The notes under the pieces are model-generated. The model saw nothing but the letters and a program-made list of their open reading frames with translations. It ran no database searches and was not told the DNA's origin. Positions 19,855 to 29,874 of a DNA stretch of 64,000 nucleotides are shown here, one piece after another. The DNA comes from Puccinia triticina (taxonomy: Eukaryota; Basidiomycota; Pucciniomycetes; Pucciniales; Pucciniaceae), in assembly GCF_026914185.1 (NCBI RefSeq), contig NC_070558.1:7077501-7141500 (forward strand), in the 5' to 3' direction. Both the position numbers and the translations under genes were made by a program. Position 1 is the first letter of the stretch; every line of letters starts with the position of its first letter.

Positions 19855-20513
19855 CATAATAAGGGAAAAAGAGTTTTAGCAACTTTTCACAACTGAGTTT
19901 TGACATCCACCTAACGTGAACAGTAACCCCGATGGCATTCACATTCCAGCTCACAATCAACCCCATGAAAACGGCAAATCAGATGGACCCAGCGAGATAC
20001 CACATGGCAAAACCTCTAAGAAAGCTGATCACCCACTAGCTGGCCAAGAGGTGGAAGAATCACATTGCTAACGGTGATAGCTACTAGCTAGAGTGCTGGA
20101 TTGTATGGAAATCTCCCTCATGTCAAAACAGTTTGATTTGACATTGCGCTCTATGTAACTACAGCTCAACATGTGGAGATTCATTCCGATGGCTGATCAG
20201 GCTTCAAGATTTGATCTGAAGGATTATTCAATCCAAAGCACTTCTTGTGGCTATTTAGACACTTATCTCACTTAATGTAAATTTTTGTAAACTGATTTTC
20301 TTAGAATGGAGGCTCAATTTCAGGTCTCAGAGAAAGTTAGTTATCTTGGCAAAGGACTTGATATTTGACATCAAATTTTAGATGGCTGCTGGACACATCA
20401 GCGCCTAGATACAAATGATCCTTTTGCATTCTCAAAACAGCTTTAAGAGAAATGATACAGGAATGTGGAAGTTTCTAAATGATACTGTAAGTTTGGGGAA
20501 GAGTTTGCAATAA
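19855..20513. other. No gene seen
   Basis: AT-rich sequence with no open frame of note; the downstream flank of the secreted repeat protein. Confidence 0.4.
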
Positions 20514-22102
20514 TCAATTGGTTGGCTGAAATTGAATGGTTTGATCTTTTGGTTGATCTTTGGGTTTACCACCATTTTTCCTCTTATTACCCTTCTTTTT
20601 GCTCTTCTTTGGCTTTCCTGCAGGATTTTCAGTTAGCTCCGGTTGTGGTTTCACATCCGCCTGAGTCTTAAGATCCGGCTGGGGTCTTGCCTCCGGGGGA
20701 GGCTGTGTATCCGGCTGCGGTTTCGGGTCTGGCTGCGGTTTCGGATCTGGCTGCGGCTTTGGATCCGGTTGGGGTTTGGGGTCAGGATCAGCCTTTTGCG
20801 CCAACTCCGGGGCGACTGTGGCATTTTTAGGAGCGGCTCCCGTCTGCAGTTCTGCTGCGACTTTGGTCAAATTTTCCGTGTCAGTCGTCGCCGGTTTGGT
20901 TTCTTTTGGATCTGCTGCTGGAGCCGCATTGGCCGGTGCTTCAGTGGCTGGTGCTTTTTGGCCCAGTTCGACACCGCCAAGTTTGGCATCAGTACCCGGA
21001 TTCGCAGCAGGCTCAGGCTGGGTTTTTTGAGCAGCATCGACTTTTTCTGTGGCATTCTTAGCATCGTTCCCCGTCTGTAGTTCTGCTGTGACGTTGGTAG
21101 CCGTTTTGGGGGCTGGATCGACTTTTGCGGTCTCTGCGTCGGCACTGGTAGTGGTAGCTAATTTTACGGTCCCTGCATCGGCGCTAGTAGACGTAACTAA
21201 ATCAAGTTTAACATTTTCGGTAGCAGCCGTCGCAGGCTTGGTTTCTTTTGGAGCTGTTGCTGGGGCCTCAGTGGTTGGGGGCTTTTGGCCGAGTTCAGTA
21301 CCGCGGGTTTTTGGGTCAGTACCAGGATTCGCCGTAGGCTCAGGCGGGGATTTTGGAGCAGCATCAGCCTTTTGTGCTGACTCTAAGGAAACTGTGGCAT
21401 TTTTAGCATCGGACCCCGTGTGCAGTTCGGCGGTGACGTTGTTGGGGGTTTGGGGGGCTGAATCGACCTTTAGAGTCCCTACGTCTGCGCTGGCAACTAA
21501 ATCAACTTTGACCTGTTCTGTAGCAGCCGTGGTTGCCTTTGGATCTGTTGCTTGGGTTGCATTGGGTGAGGCTTCAGTGGTCGGTGCCTTTTGGCCCAGC
21601 TGAACACCGGCTGTTTGGCTTGCATTGTCCGTCTGGTTTTGCAGACGGGACTCCAGATGTATGGTACCCGGAGCCTCCCCACCCGATGCTATTTCCGCCA
21701 GAATTGTGACGCCAGCCTTAGTTGTATTCTGAGGATCTTGCCCCAGGATCGTGGCCGGACTTCCATCGTTGGTTACGTTGCCTGTATCCAGCTTGATTTC
21801 TGTCGGGTTTTTAGCGACATCTTGCGCTGGAATAGTTGAGGTTTGGTTTTCTGAGCGGGCTACGTCATCCGACTTGAGCTTCAAGGTCTTGGGAGCCTGA
21901 TCGTCATGTCCTCTTCTTTGGAATCTCAACCCGCGAGGAGCCAGCCTAGAAAAAGGATCACATTCAGCCCTGAGCGCATTTGCATGTGATTTTGGAAATT
22001 TTTAATAAATTACCTTGCTGTTTGAGACTCAAAACCCAAAGCTTGAGTGCCTTGGAAAACAAAGGCTAGAAGGACCAGCCTGGTGAAGCGGTTGAAAGTC
22101 AT
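20514..22102 (-). CDS. Secreted Thr/Ala/Pro-rich repeat protein
   Basis: Exon 1 (22014-22102) and exon 2 (20514-21945) join across a 68-bp GT-AG intron to give about 506 residues. Exon 1 encodes a clear signal peptide (MTFNRFTRLVLLAFVFQGTQA). Dibasic sites (FQRRG) shortly after could be Kex2 cleavage sites. The body has three repeats of roughly 70-105 residues, each starting LGQK-P-TEA and holding blocks such as NVTAEL.TG.DAKNAT, with many N-x-T glycosylation sequons. Then comes a DPKPQP array and a lysine-rich C-terminus (KPKKSKKKGNKRK). No enzymatic domain is visible. Composition suggests a glycosylated wall or matrix protein or an effector. Function is not assigned. Confidence 0.75.
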
Positions 22103-23499
22103 GTGTCGATAAATCTACTGTGATTATTTACGCAGAGGAAATGACTAGAAGCCCTATGGATGATCATAAAATCGATAACTTATACTAATAAGGCAGATTA
22201 CGATTTTGCTTTTTCACCAGGAAGCAAAACATAAAATATCATATGCTAGCAATCATGTAGCTTGGTGAAGTCGTATCTCCCTGTTGCTTGTGGAGCGGAT
22301 GGCTTGACTATTCTGAAATCGACTAGTTACCCCTACATTTATACCTTCATTCAGCGGACCAACGTGACCTGCCAATGACAGACTGCAGTTGACAGGTCAA
22401 ATGGGGGTCGTTCTCGGTTGCTGGATTCGACTGGCCAAGTAACTGTCAACATCCCACAGGGATGGGTCAACTTGTAACATCTGCGCTACCTCTCGCTACA
22501 TGGTCGACATCATTAATTATCTTGTGCATTAATTCATCGTTCAATATTGATGGTTTCTTCCTTCTGGGTCTCCAGGAGATCCAGACCTATCCAGTCGAAT
22601 GTGTGTCAGAACTTAGTGATTAGGGTGTAGTTTAAGAAAGTGGCCGTAAGTTCTCAAGTGGCAACGCTCGCGTCATTGGTGTCTACCTGCAGGCCATGTG
22701 GGCTCTGGAGTTTGGTATACATACCCTCGTTCATCTCGGTCACCGATCAGGTAACCAGGGCATAGAAATTCCGACTCGATTGTCATTTATCGGTGCTCAA
22801 CTGTGTCCTTCTAGGAACTTGATGCAAGTGGTAAGGCAACCTGGTTGCCTGCTGATGCGACTCGAGTTGAACTGATTTTTTTTTTAATTTTAGGGCTATT
22901 TTTCTAGCAGAACGTCTCAATGACGGTTCATCTTTCTCACCTGTATTTGAAAATTCGTATCTACTTCATAGGGATCACAAGACTATTTGATTGATGGCCC
23001 AGCGATAATGGATGTTCTTGTTGATTATTAAAACAAAATGAAAAATAATCATGCTTCAGATTAGTTTCAGGAATGACATCATTGACGCAGATGATCTCAT
23101 TGCCATAATTTTTTCAAAAAAAAGGAACAATTAGAATCTTTCAAGGCATCATGAGGTTATTGTGTTCAATTAAGGAGCTATTAGCGGTTTAACATTAAGC
23201 GGACCAACAGGAACACCACAAAAAAAAAATTGGCAGCATTTCCCCCAGTTGTACAATAAAATTACAGGTACAATATGGACCACTTGGCTCTTTAAGCAAT
23301 TGGCGCCGAGCAAGAGCCAAGTGGTGAACTCAACTACTCCACAAGCCGTATCCTCTTATACTTTTCCCCCCAACCTCAACTGACCACGACTTTTGCCTTG
23401 CCTTATTCCTTTTCCGACCCTATTATGTTTCTCATCATCAAGTTACTATTTTCCCCTCCATTGTCTGTATGCATTACAAGAATGCAAAGCTGATGACGT
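22103..23499. other. No gene seen
   Basis: The upstream flank of the secreted repeat protein and AT-rich spacer. No exon or repeat of note. Confidence 0.4.
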
Positions 23500-23504
23500 C
23501 CTCC

Positions 23505-23775
23505 AAATCCGGAAAACTGAGACTATTGCTGTCTCCCGGGTTGGTATGCTATTTTCCTGAGGCCTACACATTGCCGGAATACTACCAATTCTGGGATCCT
23601 AAGACAGTGTCCCGGGATACAATGTCTCTCCGGGCCACGCAATTTCCAGAATAAGATGTTCGCCAATTCCGGGAAGCTGAGACCGTTTCCCGGAATAGAT
23701 GTGCCAATATTTTTACCAACATTGTGTTTCTCAATTCCGGGACACAGGACTGTGTCCAGGCATATGATTTTTCAT
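23505..23775. repeat. Dispersed TTCCGGGA..TCCCGG palindromic repeat
   Basis: Four spaced copies of a degenerate palindrome (a CCGGAA or CCGGGA half, a GAGACTGT-like middle, a TCCCGG half) occur at about 23508, 23588, 23666 and 23733, spaced 67-80 bp. No protein is implied. Confidence 0.45.
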
Positions 23776-23810
23776 CTTACATAAACGTGGGGTAATGTCG
23801 TTCCGTCATC

Positions 23811-25456
23811 TCCGAACAGTCAATGGAATAGTCTACGCTACTTTTCGTGAAGCTGCAGACTCAATGGGACTCTTAGTCAATGATAGACAATACAATGCTG
23901 CATTGACGGAGGCAGCTTTGTTTAAAAGACCGGTTGGCAGCTCCGGTTATTATTCGCGATAATATTGGTCTACAGTCCGCCCGCATGTCAACAAAAGCTG
24001 TTCAAAGACCACTTCTACAATCTAGGTGACGATGTTGTATTCAAGCTCGGCACTCGCTATTCAGTAGCAAACCCTACCCAAGAAGAGATCCGGGGGCTGA
24101 CTTTGTGGCTTATGAGTCAAACGCTGGCGGAGATGAATGCTTGTTTCCAGTCCGTTGGGTTGAAGCTTTCCTGTAAAGATCAATTCCTGATGGAGATGTT
24201 TGATGGAGCGCAAGATATTTTCGACTTCACCGCGATCAGTGCCCGCTTGGAGAAGAATGAAATGATGTTTACTCTGGAGCAGCGAGTCTTCTTCAATGGT
24301 GTGATGTATGCGGTCAATAACCAAGTGCCACCAATGTTCTACTTGGATGGACCTGGCGGGACCGGTAAAACTAAAACTTTTCTTCTCAACAGTTTAATTG
24401 ATGGTTTGACAATCAACCAAAAGAAATGTGTGGTTGTTGCATCAACGGGGGTGGCAGCGCTCCTGCTCAACAGAGGTCAAACGGCTCACTCTGCTTTCAA
24501 GCTCCCATTAACAACAAAAAATGAGACCTTGTGCAGCATTGATGCCTCGACAAAATATGGTTGTGAGATGATTGCAGCCAACATCATTTTTTGGGGAGAG
24601 ATTGTGACGATGCACCTCCAAGCTATGCAAGACGTCAACATATCACTGCAACTGTTGACAAATAATCCCCCCCGTTTGGGGGCAAGTGTGCTGTTTTTTT
24701 GGGCGACCTTTGTCAAACTCTTCCCGTCGTTGGGTTGGAAGAGTGTCCGCCGTCTTGTCGCGCCACTCTAAAATCTTTGTACTTATGGGGAGCAGTCAAA
24801 AAGCACACTTTAACCCTTAACATGAGGGTGAGGCAAAGCAAGGACACTGAAGTGGTCAAGAACTACTTGATCTCGGCGAAGGGAGATTGCAAACCGCATC
24901 AATCAAGAAGGTGCAACTTGGAACAATCAATATCAACTTGGCAATTTCTCCAGATGACCTCATCCGGAATCCCGTCAAGTATCTATATGGAGACATCAAG
25001 ACTGAATGTCAAAGAACACAAGACAGTTACATGGAATATCTCAGTTCAAGATGCATCCTGACCCCACTTAATGTTGATACTTGAGCTCTGAATTGCGTGG
25101 TACTCAAACAGATGAATGTAGAAGTGTTACCCTCAATTTTGGTTGATAAGCCAGACAATGAAGCCTTAGACTTGTTGGCAAAGGAAAGTCTTAGCAAACT
25201 GGATTTCCCTGGCTTTCCTGAGCACAGCTTATCCTTAGCAGTTGGTATGCCTGTAATGTTACTACAGAACCTGAACATTCCACAAGGCTTGTGCAACAGG
25301 AGGTGGACAATGGGCGCAAATATCTTGACAGGCTCTCATAAAGGAAAAGAAGTTACATTGACAAAAATCACACTCTGGTACAAGTGTGAAGCCCAGGCTA
25401 AGATTTCATGCTATTGCAATCAGTTCCCCGTAGTAGCATACTTCAACTGTATGTAG
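23811..25456 (+). pseudogene. Helitron/PIF1-type helicase pseudogene
   Basis: The conserved order of a Helitron helicase is readable in pieces in different frames. First is TFREAADSMGLLVNDRQY (from 23811). The frame 23965-24771 carries Walker A GPGGTGKTKTF and motif Ia VVVASTGVAALLLNRGQTAHS. It has a degraded motif II (FWGE where DE is expected). A frameshift near 24700 leads to DLCQTLPVV and LTLNMR (24699 onward). Another shift leads to GMPVMLLQNLNIPQGLCN (25097-25456). Stops and shifts make it non-functional. The Rep nuclease half and the Helitron ends were not found. Confidence 0.8.
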
Positions 25457-25730
25457 CCTTATTGCGGGTGACTTGTCCAGAAAATTTAGCAATTTTTCAG
25501 ATTGAAGGTTCTGAAGATCTTCTCAATGTATTTAACACATATGTCTTGCATGAATTCTGTTATTATTGATTATTAATAAGTGTTTTTGTAGGCCCTGTAG
25601 GGAAGGGTTGAAATGCCAAGCCAAAAAGCATTTATTTTCTCTTTGAATGGATATATGCTAGACTAGGCTCTTTGCCGTGTTTTGGAGTCCGGGAATTGAC
25701 ATCAATTTTGTTTGACTTCTTGCAGTAATA

Positions 25731-25929
25731 GGGGGGTTCACAATAGGATGAAAAAACTTTAGAGCTAATTTTAAGGCCTTTATGATCCATTTTTTTGAAA
25801 ATGAAGAATTTGATCTGATTCTCAGGGGAAACCCAGTCCTGTACAACTTGCCAGATTTTTAAAAAAATTCTTGATAAAGGCCTTAAAATTGGCTCTAAAG
25901 TTTTATTTTTATCCTATTGTGAACCCCCC
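25731..25929. mobile_element. MITE with TA target duplication, copy B
   Basis: Same family as 12502-12702: inverted GGGGGGTTCACAATAGGAT ends, TA at 25729-25730, and inner AAGGCCTTTAT../..AAAGGCCTT blocks. One extra C at the right end blurs the right-hand TA. No coding capacity. Confidence 0.8.
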
Positions 25930-26034
25930 CAATACAATGCAAACAATTAAAAAAAATTTATTACTTTCACAATTAAAAGCGCTAACGGTTGCAGGGCGGC
26001 GCAGCTGCCCTTAAACCCTAGTTTATAATATATG

Positions 26035-26778
26035 CAGGGCATAGCACGGTGGTATTCGACCGTTTTTTGGGCCCCTTGAATACTGATTCGTCGAATACTT
26101 GAGTATTTGGAGGTATTCAACGGAAAAACTACCAAAGTACATTAAAAACATCAAAAAATTATGTTTTTTGTGTTTTTGACTTATTTTGGCCCACTTCTGG
26201 GCCATACAACTTTGAGGGGGTCATCCGTCAAAAATATCATGGTGCCAAAGGTGCTAATATAACATTGCCGGAGGCATATCTCATAATGGCGGACGCACTA
26301 TTCAGAGTGCAGGACGCACTTTTGATAGTGCCGGATGCACTTTTGATAGTGCTGGACACACTTTTGACAGTGCCGGGCACGCTTTTGACGGTGCCAGACT
26401 CACTATTCAGAGTGCCGGACGCACTTTTGATAGTGCCAGACTCACTTTTGATAGTGCTGGACTCACTTTTCATAGTGGCGGACACACTTTTCATAGTGGC
26501 AGCACACTTTTAGTAGTGGCGGACACAATTTTCAAAGTGCCAGAGGCAGATTTTTTTTTGTGTTGCACCAAAGGGACTGGTAGAGGGCCTGTGCAAACTC
26601 CTCTGGGGCCTTTGGGCCCCAGAGAAGCTTGCATTGGCCCTCTAGGCACCCCTTTGAACCATTATTCAAAAAATTTCAAATATTCAAGCTTAAATTTGCC
26701 AAGGCATTATTTGACTTGAATCAAATTCAAATACAAATACTCAAATCAAATCAAATCGATTCAATGTGCTATGCCCTG
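26035..26778. mobile_element. hAT-like non-autonomous element
   Basis: The inverted ends CAGGGCATAGCAC are flanked by an 8-bp near-duplicate, AATATATG (26027-26034) and AATATATT (26779-26786). An 8-bp duplication with CAGGG ends is typical of hAT elements. The interior holds a 21-bp minisatellite and AT-rich sequence. There is no transposase. Confidence 0.65.
26267..26545. repeat. 21-bp minisatellite inside the hAT-like element
   Basis: About 13 degenerate copies of a 21-bp unit (GTGCCGGACGCACTTTTGATA type). The length is a multiple of three, so open heptapeptide-repeat frames appear on both strands. These are not taken as genes because they lack other coding signs. Confidence 0.8.
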
Positions 26779-26818
26779 AATATATTCTGCAACAAACTCA
26801 GGCCCCGTTCGGAGCCAA

Positions 26819-27172
26819 TATAAATATAGGTGATATAATCATTTGTAAATTCAATAAAAAATACAAAACTCAACATAAAGAATCCAATTTTTTTTTGTAG
26901 GAAGCCTACAGTACTGGTCTCATCAAATATGAAGTCAGATTTAACTGATTCAGCCATCTTCAGCACCACAATACCATTATATTGCTTTGTTTTGGTCAAA
27001 AGCGATATAATGGTACTACAGTACTGAATATGGCTGAATCAGTTGAATCTGACTTCATAATTGAAGAGACCAGTATTGTAGGCTGCCTAGAAAAAATATT
27101 TGGGGGCTTTATGTTGAATTTTGTAGTTTTCATTGAATTAACCAATGATTATATCACCTATATTTATAGGGT
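26819..27172. mobile_element. Nested palindromic MITE
   Basis: A 350-bp palindrome (left arm from TATAAATATAGGTGATATAA, right arm ending TTATATCACCTATATTTATA) sits in the left end of the larger foldback. It is absent from the matching right end at 34950-34960. Exact boundaries are uncertain by about 8 bp. Confidence 0.65.
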
Positions 27173-27419
27173 CTTGGAAAAACGACTCCCAACTTTTGGG
27201 AAAACAACTCCCATACGTTGGCGCGACTGTTTTTGGACCAGCGCTCGACGTCGACCTAGACCCTTTTTTTGGGTACGGGTTTTTTGGGAGTTGTCGACCC
27301 AAAATAATTTTTTTTTGGGAGTCGTTGTGCTAATTTTTCGTATTATTTTTTATTATTTTTAATATGTATAACTTTTTTTGTTCCACGTGCTAGAGACATA
27401 AAAATTTGAGAGAACAGAG

Positions 27420-28280
27420 ATTTATGCATAAATTGTACCCCCTGAATTTCTTAGCAATAGTGTGTCATCAGAACATGAGATATAAGGGGTGCGTGTTGGG
27501 CTTAGTAGGAAAATGACCGCCAGCCATATAAGTTTTTTGTTACACACCCAAAAAGTCCAAAACTTTCAGGAATCTTTAAATAATGCATATAGTTTGTGCT
27601 ATCAAATTATTAGCAATAGTTTTCCATTGTAGAATGACATATAAGGGGTGCGCGTAGGGCTTAGTAGGAAAATGACCGCCAACCATATAACTTTTTTGTT
27701 ACACACCCAAACAGTCCAAAACTTTCAGGAATCTTTCCATGATGCATATATTTTGTGCTATAAAATTATTAGCAATAGTTTTCCATTGTACAATGATGTA
27801 TAAGGGGTGCGCGGAGGGCTTAGTAGGAAACTGACCACAAACCTCATATCTTTTTTGTTACAGACCCAAACAGTCTAAAATTTTCAGGAAACTTTCAATG
27901 TAGCATATTATGCCTGCTATGAAATTCTTAGCCATGGGTGCAATCAAAATAAGAGATATAAGGTGAGTGCGGATAAAGCCCGCCGCGCACACCCCATATC
28001 TCCTATTTCTATCACATCAAGTTGCTAAGAATCTCATATCACAAATAATATGCTACATGAAAGATTTCCTGAAATTTTTAGACTGTTTGGGTCTGTAACA
28101 AAAAAGATATGAGGTTTGTGGTCAGTTTCCTACTAAGCCCTCCGCGCACCCCTTATACATCATTGTACAATGGAAAACTATTGCTAATAATTTTATAGCA
28201 CAAAATATATGCATCATGGAAATATTCCTGAAAGTTTTGGACTGTTTGGGTGTGTAACAAAAAAGTTATATGGTTGGCGG
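27420..28280. repeat. About 159-bp tandem repeats forming a palindrome arm
   Basis: A unit of about 159 bp is marked by TATAAGGGGTGCGC, CTTAGTAGGAAA, ACAAAAAA..TATA and CCCAAACAGTCC. It repeats at about 27481, 27640, 27798 and (diverged) 27958, then continues inverted after the centre near 27981. Further inverted units lie at 34442-34700. Non-coding. Confidence 0.75.
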
Positions 28281-29509
28281 TGTGGTGTTCCATATGTGTG
28301 ACAATGCCAAAAGCCCATTGCAGAGGTATTATAGTAGAGGGAGTGTGTAATACAGTGCGGGGGAAGAAGGGAAGAAGGAGCAAGATGGGAGGAGAGGCCT
28401 TGACCCTCAACATTGGGAATGGAACAGGTTAGACAGTGGATGCAGAGTGTGTGGAAGAGGATGAAAGATGGCTTGGTTGCATAGCAACACATGACATCAT
28501 GCAGCGCAGTACATGCATGAAAGTGCTGTGTAGCTCAAGCGCCTCATGCAGCATAAATCTCTCATTGTTTGTACATGAAGCACATCATATGCAGGTAGAT
28601 AAGATGTACAGGAGGCGTCTCCTGCAGCATAAATCCCTCATTGTTTGTAAGGCAGTGCAGCACACGCATGCAGATGCTGTGTAGTTGAGTGTCTCCTGCA
28701 GCATAAACCCCTTGTTGTTTGTACATGCATGAGAGGCTGTGTAGTTGAGATCCCCTGCAGCAATAATCCCTCATGAGGAGCTTCCCTGGAGCAAAAATCC
28801 CTCACCCTTCAATATACAAGGAGGCCCTTTCCCCCCTCATCAGACTTTTCCCCATCAGCCTACAGAGGTTTGGTCACAGTGGTTAGTTAGTTACGGTAGT
28901 TAGTTAGTGTCGCGATCAGCCTACAGAGGTTTGGTCACAGTGGTTAGTTAGTTACGGTAGTTAGTTAGTGTCGCGATCAGCCTACAGAGGTTTGGTCACA
29001 AGTGGTTAGTTAGTTTAGTTAGGATCAGCCTACAGAGGTTTGGTCACATATGGTAGTTTAGTCAGCAGTGCGGTTATTAGTGGTATTAGTGGTTAGCACA
29101 AGTAGCGTAGAAGTTAGTAGCAGTATTAGTGTTTCGGAAGTAGTAGAACCAAGCATAACACAACAACAAGTTCGAGTTAAACAGCATATTAGTAACATGT
29201 AGTACGAGTATAACAAAGTAAGTATATTGCCTGCAAGCGAAGAAGTTATAACAGATTTGTTAGCCTGTTGAATCAAGTGATCTAGGTCTGATAGAGATTA
29301 CTATATGAAAGTAAGATCTATCTTGGAATCAGCCATATCTTTATAAATATTGATTACAAGACTCTTAGATATTTGCATAGTATTATTAGAGGGGCAGGTC
29401 TTTCAAACCACCCGTAAGTTGTAATAGCCTTTCAACCTATTAAGCAATTTATTTCCCCCTCAGCGGATATTTCACCAAATTATATTTAGTGTCCCACACG
29501 AGTCCTACA
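28281..29509 (+). repeat. LARD 5' LTR
   Basis: A 1229-bp LTR running TGTGGTGTTCC..GAGTCCTACA. It contains a four-copy 61-bp tandem repeat (28854-29060, unit ATCAGCCTACAGAGGTTTGG..) and CTGCAGCATAAA repeats around 28550-28760. Confidence 0.9.
28854..29060. repeat. 61-bp tandem repeat in the LARD LTR
   Basis: Copies begin at 28854, 28915, 28976 and 29024; the last interval is shortened to 48 bp. The same array is at 33786-33992 in the 3' LTR. It could be a transcriptional enhancer array, which is inference. Confidence 0.85.
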
Positions 29510-29511
29510 TC

Positions 29512-29529
29512 TGGTGTCCCAACAGTGGC
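29512..29529 (+). other. LARD primer binding site
   Basis: TGGTGTCCCAACAGTGGC begins 2 nt after the 5' LTR, the normal position and TGG start for pairing with a tRNA 3' end. The tRNA was not identified. Confidence 0.6.
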
Positions 29530-29643
29530 CGATTACCTTCAGCAAGATCATCAAGTCATCAACCAATTTAAGCAGATCATCACTAACTTCAACCAACCGT
29601 GGAAAATAGTGGCGGCGTGGATCATAGACGGGACGAAGTTGAC

Positions 29644-29874
29644 AGGATTTTGAACAAAGAGGCTAGGATTTTGGACGACAAGGATAGGAGTTTGAAAAAC
29701 AAGGATAGGATTTTGGACGACGAGGAGAGGATTTTGGACGAAGAGGCTAGGATTTTGGACGACGAGGAAAGGCTTTTGCAGGACAAGGATAGGATTTTGG
29801 CCAACAGGCATTGGATCACGGACAACAAGGATAGGATTTCAAACGGCAAGGATAGGATTTCGAACAGCAAGGAT
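29644..29874. repeat. 21-bp minisatellite in the LARD interior
   Basis: Eleven copies of a 21-bp unit (AGGATTTTGGACGACGAGGAG type). The plus frame reads as RILDDEE-like heptads, but there is no ATG and no wider coding context, so it is annotated as a repeat. Confidence 0.85.

Noticed and set aside
26237..26513. Heptad-repeat frames on both strands (about 82-85 codons)
   Set aside because: Artefact of a 21-bp minisatellite; open on both strands.
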